Shown here: piece by piece, positions 8,932 through 17,182 of the stretch | Numbering within the stretch: position 1 is the stretch's first letter | Layout of the letters: each line of letters begins with the position of its first letter | From: Actinomycetota bacterium | GTDB taxonomy: Bacteria > Actinomycetota > Acidimicrobiia > Acidimicrobiales > Ilumatobacteraceae | NCBI GenBank assembly: GCA_009702045.1 | Contig: WLIV01000027.1 | Coordinates: 1-43,825 of the forward strand | Reading direction: 5' to 3' | Length of the DNA: 43,825 nt | Translations under genes and position numbers: made by a program | The notes under the pieces: generated by a model | What the model was told of the DNA's origin: nothing | What the model saw: only the letters and a program-made list of their open reading frames with translations | The model's database searches: none

Positions 8932-9695
8932 TCAACCTGCTGCGCGCCGAATGGATCAAGCTGCGCACCGTGCGCATGAACTGGGTGCTGGGCAACATCG
9001 CGATTGTGTTCCCGCTGGTCGTCACGCTGCTCACCGCCTACTTCCGTGGCGACGACACCGGGTTCAATGGGTTGAACACCCAAGATCTCGTCAGCACCCT
9101 CACCGGCACCACCGTCGTGTGCTCACTGCTGTGCGGTGTCATCGCCGCCGCCGCGATCACCAGCGAGTTCGGCTTCGGCACCATCCGCCCCACGTTCGCG
9201 GCCACACCCCGGCGCCTGCGTGTGCTGGTGGCCAAGGGTGTGGTGACACTGCTCACCACCACGGCCATCGGCGCCACAGTGATCGCGATCGGATGGTTCG
9301 GCGGCAGTTCCATCGCCCGCAGCCGCGGTGCATCCATCGAACTCAGCACGGTCGACACTGCGGTGCCCGCCATGGTGGGCGCGATCGTGCTGGTGGCCGT
9401 AATGTCGCTGGCCGGCTACGGCCTCGGGTTGCTGATGCGCAGCACCCCGGCCGCGGTGGCCACGCTGATCGTGTGGCCGCTGATCGCCGAAGGCTTGATC
9501 GGTGGTCTGCTCGGCCTGATCACCGGCAAGAAGAACCTCAGCAGCTGGATGCCGTTCCAGGCCGGGCTGCGGATGGTGTTCGTCGACCGCTTCGCCGAGG
9601 GTCCGTCGCGGCTGGCCGGTGGCGCAGTGTTCGCCGGCGTCGCGCTGCTGCTGGTGGCGCTCGGTTCCTTAGCCGTCAGTCGCCGCGACGCCTGA
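8928..9695 (+). CDS. ABC-2-type exporter membrane subunit
   Basis: A 255-residue integral membrane protein with about six hydrophobic helices and the usual N-terminal amphipathic start (LLRAEWIKLRT) of ABC-2 permeases. Helices are visible near residues 20-40, 60-80, 105-125, 145-170, 180-205 and 230-250. ATG 8928 overlaps the ATPase stop by 4 bp, so it is the obligate partner of that ATPase. The cargo cannot be predicted. A large inverted repeat follows the stop codon. Confidence 0.85.
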   Translation: MINLLRAEWIKLRTVRMNWVLGNIAIVFPLVVTLLTAYFRGDDTGFNGLNTQDLVSTLTGTTVVCSLLCGVIAAAAITSEFGFGTIRPTFAATPRRLRVLVAKGVVTLLTTTAIGATVIAIGWFGGSSIARSRGASIELSTVDTAVPAMVGAIVLVAVMSLAGYGLGLLMRSTPAAVATLIVWPLIAEGLIGGLLGLITGKKNLSSWMPFQAGLRMVFVDRFAEGPSRLAGGAVFAGVALLLVALGSLAVSRRDA

Positions 9696-9723
9696 GGCGC
9701 CCCTCACCGCGCCCCACCCCCTC

Positions 9724-9836
9724 GTTCTGGGCAGGATCCGTTCCGGGAAGGATGCGTTCTGGGCAGGATCAGTTCCGGTTTCCGGGACTGCAGCTTCCCA
9801 GACGCCAATCTGGGACGATTCCTTCCCAGAAGCCGA
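9724..9836. repeat. About 110-bp imperfect inverted repeat built of short direct repeats
   Basis: The gap between the convergent permease and crp-like genes is filled by two arms of about 50 bp each. The left arm contains GTTCTGGGCAGGATC twice (from about 9724 and 9755). The reverse complement of the right arm starts with TTCTGGGAAGGAATCGTCCC and aligns with the left arm with a few mismatches and small gaps. The whole could fold into a long cruciform. It may serve as a bidirectional terminator or be a dispersed REP/MITE-like element. Confidence 0.7.
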
Positions 9837-9839
9837 TGA

Positions 9840-10502
9840 CTAGCGGGCGCGGAGTTCGAGGGCGTCGCGCTTGAGCACCACGTAGTGGCGATCGTGCTGA
9901 TCGATCCAGCCCAGGCGGATGAAGCTGGCGATCGCCTTGTTCACCCGTTCACGCGACGCTCCCACCATGCCGGCCAACTCTTCTTGAGTGATCGGCAGTT
10001 GGAACTCGTCGTTCCCTTCGGAGAGTTCCAGCAGTCGCTTGGCCGTGCGGCCGGTGACATCGAGGAACACACTGTCGGCCAGTGCTTCGTCCATCACCCG
10101 TAGGCGGCTGGCCAGCAAGCGGGTGACGCCCCACAGCAGGTTCGGGTCGCTGCGAAACGCACTGACCACGGGATCGAACGGGATCGCGAACACCGTGGAC
10201 GGTTCCAGCGCGCGGGCCAAGGCCGAGCGGGTTCCATCGTCGAGCATCGACATCTCGCCGAACAGGTCGCCGGCATCCATGAGCGAGACGACCGTCTCGC
10301 GATGATCGATGGGGTTGGCGATGGCGATGGCGACTCGGCCGCTGATCACGAGATACAGCGAGTCGGCGACATCACCTTCGCGGAACAGCACGTCACCACG
10401 GATGAGGTGCAGTTCTGAGCCGTGAGCGGCCAGGTCGCGCAGCAACGTGACGGGTGCATCACCGAAGAAATCGGTGCGGGCGAGTAGTTCTTCGTGAGCC
10501 AT
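9840..10502 (-). CDS. Crp/Fnr-family cyclic-nucleotide-type regulator
   Basis: A 220-residue transcription factor with an N-terminal cyclic-nucleotide-binding barrel and a C-terminal winged helix. The phosphate-binding cassette reads FGEMSMLDDGTRSA, keeping the Gly-Glu and Arg-Ser residues that hold cAMP in Crp proteins. The recognition region (QEELAGMVGASRERVNKAI) is the canonical Crp helix-turn-helix. ATG 10502 is preferred over the TTG 6 bp upstream. The gene is divergent from ispDF over only 29 bp, so the two promoters overlap and autoregulation could affect ispDF. The family resembles GlxR/Cmr of other actinobacteria; targets are not inferable here. Confidence 0.88.
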   Translation of the reverse strand: MAHEELLARTDFFGDAPVTLLRDLAAHGSELHLIRGDVLFREGDVADSLYLVISGRVAIAIANPIDHRETVVSLMDAGDLFGEMSMLDDGTRSALARALEPSTVFAIPFDPVVSAFRSDPNLLWGVTRLLASRLRVMDEALADSVFLDVTGRTAKRLLELSEGNDEFQLPITQEELAGMVGASRERVNKAIASFIRLGWIDQHDRHYVVLKRDALELRAR

Positions 10503-10514
10503 GTGCAACCGACG

Positions 10515-10524
10515 GTACTACCCT
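10515..10524. promoter_or_regulatory. Overlapping divergent -10 elements, crp-like gene and ispDF
   Basis: On the plus strand TACCCT (10519-10524) is 7 nt before GTG 10532. On the minus strand TACCGT (complement of 10512-10517) is 9 nt before ATG 10502. Both transcripts would start within 30 bp and be nearly leaderless. Confidence 0.45.
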
Positions 10525-10531
10525 CGCCATC

Positions 10532-11692
10532 GTGTCCACACAGCAAGCGTCGACAGCCCACGAGATCGTGTGGACGATCGTGGTCGCCGGCGGCTCCGGA
10601 CAACGCTTCGGCGGGCCCAAGCAATACGAACAACTGGGCGATCGGCGGGTGCTCGATTGGTCGGTGCAGGCCGCGCGCGAGGCCTGTAACGGCCCTCGCG
10701 ACGGGGTCGTGATCGTGGTTCCAGCTGCCGACGCCCAGCGTGAGGGCGCAGTACCAGGTGGCACCAGTCGCAGCGACAGCGTGCGCTCCGGGCTCGCCGC
10801 CGTCCCAGCAGAAGCCACCATCGTGTGCGTACACGACGGGGCCCGGCCCTTCGCCGAGGTTGCCGATTTCCAGCGTGTCATCACCGCTGTCAGTGCCGGT
10901 GCCGACGCGGCCATCCCCGGCACACCCGTCACCGACACCATCAAACAGATCGCGGCCGACGGCACCGTGGTGCACACTCCGGTGCGCTCCGACCTTCGCG
11001 CCGTGCAGACCCCACAGGCGTTCCGCGCCTCTGTGCTGCGCGCCGCCCACGCCGACGGCCTCGACGCCACCGATGACGCCGCGCTGGTGGAAGCATCCGG
11101 CGGCACCGTGGTGGTAGTGCCCGGCGACGCTCGCAATCGCAAGATCACCGATCCCGATGATCTGCGCTGGGCACGCGAACAAGTCAATGCGGAGAGCCGA
11201 CCGGTGACCGCAATGCGGGTCGGGCAGGGTTTCGACATTCACCGTTTCAGCGACGACCCGACACGGTCACTCGTACTTGGCGGTGTCGTGTTCGACGGCC
11301 ATCCCGGTCTGCACGGTCACAGCGACGCGGACGCAGTGGCCCACGCCGTCACCGACGCATTGCTCGGCGCCGCCGGCCTGGGCGATATCGGCGAGCACTT
11401 CCCCGACACCGACCCGCAGTGGAAGGGTGTCGACTCACTGATCCTGTTGCGCCAGGCGGCTGCGCTCGTGCGCGCCGCTGGCTGGCAGATCGGCAACGTC
11501 GACTGCTCGGTGGTGTGCGAGGCACCGAAGTTGGCCCCACACAAACCGGCAATGCAAGCGCGTCTCAGCGACGCCGCAGGCGCCCCGGTTACCGTGAAGG
11601 GCCGTCGCGCTGAAGGACTTGGCGCATTGGGACGACAGGAGGGCATCGCCGTGTGGGCGGTGGCCGTGATCAACAAGGTGGGTACACCGTGA
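10532..11692 (+). CDS. ispDF: Bifunctional IspD-IspF enzyme of the MEP isoprenoid pathway
   Basis: A fusion of 2-C-methylerythritol-4-phosphate cytidylyltransferase (residues about 10-222) and MECDP synthase (228-386). The IspD part has the nucleotide loop VVAGGSGQRFGG, GPKQY, VHDGARPF and RAVQTPQAF motifs. The IspF part starts at Met228 with GFDIHR (metal ligands Asp235 and His237), HGHSDAD and His271. The flexible Thr-Thr pair usual near the IspF end is Arg-Arg here. It makes CDP-methylerythritol and then the cyclic diphosphate. GTG 10532 is chosen because of the TACCCT hexamer 7 nt upstream and the usual IspD length. The stop overlaps the rRNA methyltransferase start by 4 bp. Confidence 0.93.
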   Translation: MSTQQASTAHEIVWTIVVAGGSGQRFGGPKQYEQLGDRRVLDWSVQAAREACNGPRDGVVIVVPAADAQREGAVPGGTSRSDSVRSGLAAVPAEATIVCVHDGARPFAEVADFQRVITAVSAGADAAIPGTPVTDTIKQIAADGTVVHTPVRSDLRAVQTPQAFRASVLRAAHADGLDATDDAALVEASGGTVVVVPGDARNRKITDPDDLRWAREQVNAESRPVTAMRVGQGFDIHRFSDDPTRSLVLGGVVFDGHPGLHGHSDADAVAHAVTDALLGAAGLGDIGEHFPDTDPQWKGVDSLILLRQAAALVRAAGWQIGNVDCSVVCEAPKLAPHKPAMQARLSDAAGAPVTVKGRRAEGLGALGRQEGIAVWAVAVINKVGTP

Positions 11693-12840
11693 AACCGAAG
11701 AAGCCTGCACAGGGAGGTCCGCGCGGCGCACGCGTCTCGGGCACCGGGAAGTCCAAGGCGCGTCCTGCGGCCAGCGGCGGTTCGTCGCGTGGCGCGGGTT
11801 CAGCGCGCGGCGCCGGTTCAGGGCGCAGCGGCGGCCCCGGCGCGATCGGTGGCGTTGGCGGCGTCGGTGGCGGCGGCGCGGGTGGCGCGGGTGGCGCGGG
11901 TGGCGGCTCCAGCCGCTCCAGCGGACCCCGCTCCAGCGGCCCACGCACCGGCGGCGGCTCGCGCACTGAAAGCCCTCGCTCTGGTGCCAGCAACCGTGGA
12001 GTCACCGGCTCGCGTCAGTTCTCCTCGCGCGGCGCTGGCCGCACGGGTCGCATCGCCCGACCGGGTGAGGAGCCGCGCGGTTCCTCCACCGACAAGCCGT
12101 TGGGTGGCGAGCAGGTGGAGGGTCGTCAGGCCGTCCGCGAACTGCTGATCGCCGGCAACCGCCGCGTCAAAGAGATCTGGGTGTCCTCCGACCCCGACGA
12201 AAGCGAGATCGTCAGCGACATCGTCGAGATCGCCAAGACGATGCGCATCACGGTCACCCAGACTGCGCGCAAGCGGCTCGACATGCAGGCCCGTAGTGAG
12301 GCACCGCAGGGTGTCATCGCGTTTGCGTCACCGCTCCAAGAGGTGGAGCTCGACACGTTGCTGCTTCGCAAACCGGGGCGCATGCCGTTCCTTGTCGCTG
12401 TCGACGGCGTCACCGACCCGGGCAACCTCGGCGCCTTGCTGCGCTGCTGCGACGGCGCTGGCGTGCACGGTGTCGTACTGCCCCGTCATCGGGCCGTGCA
12501 TGTCACGCCCACCGTCTGTAAGAGCGCGGCGGGTGCGGTCGAGTACGTGCCGATGGCTGTCGTGGGTGGCCTTCCGGCAGCACTGTCGCGGATGAAGGAT
12601 GCCGGTATCTGGATCGTCGGCCTCGACGACGAAGCCGACCGCACGCTGTTCGATCTGGGTGATCTGGCCGCCGACGCGATCTGCCTCGTTCTCGGAGCTG
12701 AGGGCAACGGGTTGTCGCGGCTGGTACGCGAACGCTGCGACATGATCGTCAGCATTCCTATGCTCGGCCGCCTCAGCAGCCTCAACGTCAGCGCCGCCGC
12801 GGCGCTGGCCACCTACGAGGTCGCCCGCCACCGAGCCTGA
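11689..12840 (+). CDS. rlmB: RlmB-like SpoU 2'-O-ribose rRNA methyltransferase with long disordered N-terminus
   Basis: A 383-residue SAM-dependent RNA methyltransferase of the SpoU/TrmH knot family, most like 23S rRNA Gm2251 methyltransferase. Residues about 1-135 are a Gly/Arg/Ser-rich, low-complexity tail, including a run of mostly Gly and Ala. The substrate-binding domain begins near EGRQAVRELL, and the knot has the three SpoU motifs: DPGNLGALLRCC, LGAEGNGLS and the final SLNVSAAAALATYE. GTG 11689 overlaps the ispDF stop, which fixes the start. In many actinobacteria cysS lies between ispF and this gene; it is absent here. The tail may bind RNA nonspecifically. Confidence 0.88.
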   Translation: MKPKKPAQGGPRGARVSGTGKSKARPAASGGSSRGAGSARGAGSGRSGGPGAIGGVGGVGGGGAGGAGGAGGGSSRSSGPRSSGPRTGGGSRTESPRSGASNRGVTGSRQFSSRGAGRTGRIARPGEEPRGSSTDKPLGGEQVEGRQAVRELLIAGNRRVKEIWVSSDPDESEIVSDIVEIAKTMRITVTQTARKRLDMQARSEAPQGVIAFASPLQEVELDTLLLRKPGRMPFLVAVDGVTDPGNLGALLRCCDGAGVHGVVLPRHRAVHVTPTVCKSAAGAVEYVPMAVVGGLPAALSRMKDAGIWIVGLDDEADRTLFDLGDLAADAICLVLGAEGNGLSRLVRERCDMIVSIPMLGRLSSLNVSAAAALATYEVARHRA

Positions 12841-12852
12841 ACACCAGCCGGG

Positions 12853-13563
12853 TCAGCCCGGCTCGGCTGTGGTGGTGGTCTGCCCGGGCACGGTGCTCAC
12901 GGGCACGTTGTCGACCGGCACGGTACTGATCGACACTTCGGTCGTCGTGGTGGCACCGCCGCGCGGACAGGTGACCTTCACGATCTTCTGCAACTCGAAG
13001 TCGAACGTGGCGGTCGCGGTGTCGCCGAAGGTGTCGACGAACTGCTTCAACGATGTCGTCTCATCACTGCACGACCGCTCCACCAACGCCAGGCGCGGCA
13101 GGATCCAGCCGTTGGACAGGCGCACCATGTTGTCGGCGAGCAACTCCACCACCGGCGCAACCTTCATCGCGACGGTGGGTGCCCCGGGCAGCACCTCGAA
13201 CCACAGCACCGCGTCACCCAACAGGTCGACGGCAACGACGCACTCACGCTCCCGCTCCCACAGCGGGCAGTTCCACGCACCCGGGGTACCAGCGGTGACG
13301 AGCATCGTGCGCGTGGGATCGATCTGCAACGTCATGTCGGCCGACAACACTCCGTCGGTCAGCGCCACACCACCCGGAGCCTGCACCTGGAACACGGGCA
13401 CCAGCAGGTCGACGTGATGCGTCGCCGCCGACGGTTGGCCAGCGCCAGGATCGACCGGCCTGGCCGAGCCACCCGAGTCGCCAGCGCACTTGGCCACCAG
13501 CAGCACCAACACGCCGAGTGCCAGCAGCGTCAACCAGTAACGCAGGGTGAAGAACTGCCGCAC
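12853..13563 (-). CDS. Membrane-anchored secreted protein of unknown function
   Basis: I do not recognise this 236-residue protein. It has one N-terminal membrane helix (about 7-25) and is otherwise predicted outside the cytoplasm. The outer part has four Cys residues (in NCPLW, RECVV, RSCSD and VTCPR contexts) that could form two disulfides, and ends in a Thr/Val/Pro-rich tail. Start GTG 13563 is supported by a TACGCT hexamer 7 nt upstream. It lies 15 bp after hemL on the same strand, so it may be both read through and separately transcribed. Confidence 0.7.
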   Translation of the reverse strand: MRQFFTLRYWLTLLALGVLVLLVAKCAGDSGGSARPVDPGAGQPSAATHHVDLLVPVFQVQAPGGVALTDGVLSADMTLQIDPTRTMLVTAGTPGAWNCPLWERERECVVAVDLLGDAVLWFEVLPGAPTVAMKVAPVVELLADNMVRLSNGWILPRLALVERSCSDETTSLKQFVDTFGDTATATFDFELQKIVKVTCPRGGATTTTEVSISTVPVDNVPVSTVPGQTTTTAEPG

Positions 13564-13570
13564 GGGTGCG

Positions 13571-13576
13571 AGCGTA
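13571..13576 (-). promoter_or_regulatory. Leaderless -10 hexamer of the unknown membrane protein
   Basis: Read on the minus strand, TACGCT is followed by 7 nt and then GTG 13563. It lies between the hemL stop and this gene. Confidence 0.45.
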
Positions 13577-13578
13577 GG

Positions 13579-14895
13579 TCAGCCAGCAGCGCGAGCGGCC
13601 GCAGCGACGGTCGCGGCGCGGCCAGCGGCGACAGCGATGGCATCGAGCACATCGTCGGTGTGCCCGAGGCCGACGAACAACGCCTCGTACGCGCCGGGTG
13701 CGAGCGCCACACCCTCGGACAGCATCGCGTGAAAGAACGATCGGTAGACGGCCTCATCGGTGGTCTTGGCCTGCTGGAAGTTGGTGGGTGCGGCGCCCTC
13801 TCCGAAGTACATACCCACCAGCGTGCCCACCACGGGGAACGTGGCCGGCAGACCCGCGGCGACGCACGCCGCAGTGAGCACCGCCGACAACGCCGCGGCT
13901 CGGCTGCGCAGCAGTTCGTAGGCCTCGGGAGTGAGCTGCTCGAGCGCGGCCCGCCCGGCAGCGGTGGCCAGTGGGTTGCCGGCCAACGTGCCCGCATGGA
14001 ACACCGGACCGAGCGGCGACAACGTCTCCATGATGTCGCGGCGACCGCCGACAGCGCCGATGGGCAAACCGCCGCCGATGACCTTGCCGAAGGTCGTGAG
14101 ATCCGCGCGCACACCGAACTTCTCCTGGGCGCCACCCGTGCCGAGACGGAAGCCGGTGATGACCTCATCGAACACCAACAACGCACCGACGCGATCGCAC
14201 TCGGCGCGCAACCCTTCGAGAAAACCGGGTGCGGGTGCGACCACACCCATGTTCGCGGCAACCGGTTCGACGAACACTGCGGCAACCTGCTCGTCGAGCA
14301 CGGGTACCTGGTTGTACGGAACGACCATCGTGTTGGCCACTGCGCTGGCGGGCACACCGGCGGTACCGGGGAGGCCGAGCGTGGCCACGCCACTGCCACC
14401 TGCCGCCAGCAGCGCGTCGGTGGCACCGTGGAAGTTGCCGTGGAAGATCACGAGGCGATCGCGGCCGGTGAAGCCGCGGGCCAGTCGCACCGCCGTGCTG
14501 GTGGCCTCGGTACCCGAGTTCATCAGACGTACGCGCTCACAGCTGGGGACACGACGGCTGATCTCTTGCGCCAGCAGCAGTTCACCGGGAGTGGGGGCAC
14601 CGTACGAGGTGCCGCCAGCAGCCGCGGTGCAGATCGCCGCCGTGACCGCCGGGTGAGCGTGGCCGAGGATGATCGCGCCATAGCTCTGTACAAGGTCGAT
14701 GTAGCGGGTGCCCTCGACGTCGTAGACGTAGGGACCCTCCGCACGTTCCACCAAGTACGGCGTACCGCCGACGGCCTTGAACGCGCGGATACTGCTGTTC
14801 ACGCCGCCGGGGATGACGGCACACGAACGAGCGAACAGTTCGGCATTACTACGCGGAAGATCGTGCGGCAGGGGGTTCAGCATGGGGGGGTTCAT
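13579..14895 (-). CDS. hemL: Glutamate-1-semialdehyde 2,1-aminomutase
   Basis: PLP enzyme converting glutamate-1-semialdehyde to 5-aminolevulinate, the second step of the C5 tetrapyrrole route. The 438-residue protein has the family N-terminus (PGGVNSSIRAF), the SGTEA cofactor-phosphate loop near 127-131, the Asp-Glu pair at 243-244 and the PLP lysine Lys271 in TTFGKVIGGGLP. Length is normal. Its ATG overlaps the hemB stop by 4 bp, so hemB and hemL are translationally coupled. ATG 14883 is a possible alternative start. hemA, supplying its substrate, lies in the rex operon 6.4 kb away. Confidence 0.95.
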   Translation of the reverse strand: MNPPMLNPLPHDLPRSNAELFARSCAVIPGGVNSSIRAFKAVGGTPYLVERAEGPYVYDVEGTRYIDLVQSYGAIILGHAHPAVTAAICTAAAGGTSYGAPTPGELLLAQEISRRVPSCERVRLMNSGTEATSTAVRLARGFTGRDRLVIFHGNFHGATDALLAAGGSGVATLGLPGTAGVPASAVANTMVVPYNQVPVLDEQVAAVFVEPVAANMGVVAPAPGFLEGLRAECDRVGALLVFDEVITGFRLGTGGAQEKFGVRADLTTFGKVIGGGLPIGAVGGRRDIMETLSPLGPVFHAGTLAGNPLATAAGRAALEQLTPEAYELLRSRAAALSAVLTAACVAAGLPATFPVVGTLVGMYFGEGAAPTNFQQAKTTDEAVYRSFFHAMLSEGVALAPGAYEALFVGLGHTDDVLDAIAVAAGRAATVAAAARAAG

Positions 14896-15917
14896 GAACG
14901 GGCCTTCCCGGCGACGCCGGCCTGCGCTTCGGCATACCAGCGAGTGAGATACGTGAGCACGATGTCGGCACCAGCACGACGGATTGCGGTGAGCTGCTCG
15001 GTAGCGACCACATCGTGGTCGATCCAGCCATTGGCGGCCGCGGCCTTGATCATCGCGTACTCGCCGCTGACGTGATAGGCGGCGACCGGCACGTTCACCG
15101 CGGCCTTCACCTTGGCGATGATGTCGAGGTACGACATCGCGGGTTTCACCATCACCATGTCGGCGCCCTGCTCCAGGTCGGCCTGCACCTCGATCAGCGC
15201 CTCGCGTGAGTTGCGCCAGTCCTGCTGGTAGGCCTTGCGGTCGCCGCCACCGACGATCGCGCAGTCGACCGCATCGCGGAACGGACCGTACAAACCGCTC
15301 GCATACTTCGCCGAGTAGGCCAGGATCGCCGTGTTGAGATGACCTGCGCCGTCGAGCGCCGCCCGAATCGCCCCGACCTGACCATCCATCATTCCGCTGG
15401 GTGCCACCACGTGTGCGCCGGCATTGGCCTGGGCGACGGCGATCTTGCCGTAGATCTCGAGCGTCGCATCATTGTCGACCGACGTGTTCGGGTCGCCTGG
15501 CGGACCATCGAGCACACCGCAGTGGCCGTGCGACGTGTATTCGTCGACACACAGATCGGCCATGACGACGATCCGGTCGCCGAGATCGGCGGCGAGGTCG
15601 CGTAGGGCGTTCTGGACGATGCCCGCAGGATCGAATGCCTGTGAGCCGACTGCGTCCTTGACGGACGGGACTCCGAACAGGATGACCGCGCCAACTCCCA
15701 AGTCGGCCAACTGCCGCACCTCCTCGCGCAACGACGCCCGAGTGTGTTGCACCACACCCGGCAGCGAGGCGATCGGTTGCGGTGCGTCGATGCCCTCGCG
15801 CACGAACAACGGAGCCACGAGTTGGCTGACATCAAGGCGGGTCTCGGCCACCAGGTCGCGCATTGCGGCTGAGCTGCGCAACCGCCGCGGACGGGAGGCG
15901 GGAAATTGGCCGGTCAC
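14892..15917 (-). CDS. hemB: Delta-aminolevulinic acid dehydratase (porphobilinogen synthase)
   Basis: Condenses two 5-aminolevulinates to porphobilinogen in the cytoplasm. The 341-residue protein carries both Schiff-base lysines (in AYSAKYASG and MVMVKPAMSY). The metal region reads LCVDEYTSHGHCG, with Asp where zinc enzymes have a second Cys, as in Mg-dependent forms. GTG 15917 gives the standard beginning (RPRRLRSSAAMRDLV) and has a TACGAT hexamer 8 nt upstream; the longer in-frame start at 15977 would collide with the divergent gene. First gene of the hemB-hemL unit. Confidence 0.95.
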   Translation of the reverse strand: MTGQFPASRPRRLRSSAAMRDLVAETRLDVSQLVAPLFVREGIDAPQPIASLPGVVQHTRASLREEVRQLADLGVGAVILFGVPSVKDAVGSQAFDPAGIVQNALRDLAADLGDRIVVMADLCVDEYTSHGHCGVLDGPPGDPNTSVDNDATLEIYGKIAVAQANAGAHVVAPSGMMDGQVGAIRAALDGAGHLNTAILAYSAKYASGLYGPFRDAVDCAIVGGGDRKAYQQDWRNSREALIEVQADLEQGADMVMVKPAMSYLDIIAKVKAAVNVPVAAYHVSGEYAMIKAAAANGWIDHDVVATEQLTAIRRAGADIVLTYLTRWYAEAQAGVAGKARS

Positions 15918-15925
15918 GGTTCCGC

Positions 15926-15931
15926 ATCGTA
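15926..15931 (-). promoter_or_regulatory. Leaderless -10 hexamer of hemB
   Basis: Minus-strand TACGAT, then 8 nt, then GTG 15917. It faces the divergent promoter at 15964-15969 across about 30 bp. Confidence 0.5.
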
Positions 15932-15963
15932 TTCCCCCGGGGGGCGCGATCGACAGCGAGAGA

Positions 15964-15969
15964 TAGCGT
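15964..15969 (+). promoter_or_regulatory. Leaderless -10 hexamer of the Ig-like membrane protein
   Basis: TAGCGT is followed by 7 nt and ATG 15977; no Shine-Dalgarno sequence intervenes. Confidence 0.5.
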
Positions 15970-15976
15970 TCATCCA

Positions 15977-17170
15977 ATGGCAGCCCAGGTCTGGTTCTCC
16001 AGCGGCGAGATCGACATCACCCCCGGGTCGGTCGCAGTCCTGCAACTCACCGTGGGCAACCTGGAAGATTCCACCGACACGTTCGTGCTCTCCCCCACCG
16101 GGATGGCTGCCGCCTGGGCGACGATCTCACCCGCCACGGTCACTCTGTTCGGCGGGGCGCAGCAGGTGGTCGACGTGCAGGTTGCCGCACCGCTGTTGCC
16201 CTCCACCACCGCCGGCCCTACGTCGCTCGGTGTGCGGGTCGTCCCCCAACGCGATCCCGACCATGCGGGCAGCGCCGAGACCGTGTTGCACATCGCGGCC
16301 ACTCACCACCGCCACCTCGAGCTGCTGCAGCCGGTGCAGCGTGGTCGCTACTCGACCACGTTCGAGATGCTGTTGCAGAACCGCGGGAACACCCGCACCA
16401 GTTGTCGAATGCACCTGCTCGAGCCCACTGGTCGAGTGGCGGCCACCTTCGACCCGGGCACGGCCGGTGTCGAACCAGGCACGTCCACGCTGATCCGCGC
16501 CAGGGTGCGGGCACACGGTGTGCAATGGCAGCGTCAACCGCGCACCGTCACGTTCCGCATCGATGCCGATGAACCAGGTACCCCAACGGCGTCAGCCAGC
16601 GGCACGTTCGTACAAGCGCCGATGGTGCCCGAACGTCTCGGCGTGTGGGCTGCCGGTGCCGCCGGTGTCGTCGCCCTCGCATTGTTCGGGTGGTTCCTGG
16701 TGGTGAAGCCGGCCGTGCGTGACGCCGCCGACCGCGCCGTCGCTACGGCACTGCCCAGTACCACGACAGCGGCCGGTAGCCCAACGGATACCGGGCCCGC
16801 CACCAGCACGTCGGGCAACGACAGCGGCACGATCGTCAACATCCCGATCCCGGTGGCCACCCCCGTCGGTGAGACCGCGGCGCTCAGCTACACCGTGCCG
16901 GCCGGACAACGTCTGCACGTCACCGACATCGTCGTGCAGAACCCCAACGGCGACCAGGGCACCCTGTTCGTCCAACGCAACGACATCACGCTGTACTCAT
17001 TCCGCCTCGACAACATCCTCGGCGACACGTCCGTCCCGTTGGTCACCCCGATCGAGTTCTTCGCCGGTGATCAGCTGGTGGTCACGGTCACCTGCGGCGG
17101 AGTCGGCAACGCCACTGCCACGACGTGCACACAGAACGTGTTCGCGAGCGGCGTGCTGCTGCCCGCCTGA
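15977..17170 (+). CDS. Single-pass membrane protein with Ig-like domains on the cytoplasmic side
   Basis: A 397-residue protein without an N-terminal signal. Residues 1-215 look like one or two beta-sandwich domains of the type found in actinobacterial COG1470-like proteins (ITPGSVAVLQLTVGNL, then NRGNT and PGTSTLIRARVR motifs). One membrane helix spans about 223-244, followed by a Thr/Ser-rich linker and a second beta-rich domain (about 285-397) that would be extracellular. No catalytic motif is visible. It is convergent with the beta-propeller gene (12-bp gap). Function unknown; a link between an intracellular partner and the envelope is only a guess. Confidence 0.7.
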   Translation: MAAQVWFSSGEIDITPGSVAVLQLTVGNLEDSTDTFVLSPTGMAAAWATISPATVTLFGGAQQVVDVQVAAPLLPSTTAGPTSLGVRVVPQRDPDHAGSAETVLHIAATHHRHLELLQPVQRGRYSTTFEMLLQNRGNTRTSCRMHLLEPTGRVAATFDPGTAGVEPGTSTLIRARVRAHGVQWQRQPRTVTFRIDADEPGTPTASASGTFVQAPMVPERLGVWAAGAAGVVALALFGWFLVVKPAVRDAADRAVATALPSTTTAAGSPTDTGPATSTSGNDSGTIVNIPIPVATPVGETAALSYTVPAGQRLHVTDIVVQNPNGDQGTLFVQRNDITLYSFRLDNILGDTSVPLVTPIEFFAGDQLVVTVTCGGVGNATATTCTQNVFASGVLLPA

Positions 17171-17182
17171 CCGTCCCGTGTG

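Noticed and set aside
11850-11960. CRISPR-like or minisatellite array in the Gly-rich region
   Set aside because: The repeats are short in-frame GGC-rich codons of a low-complexity protein tail, without spacers.
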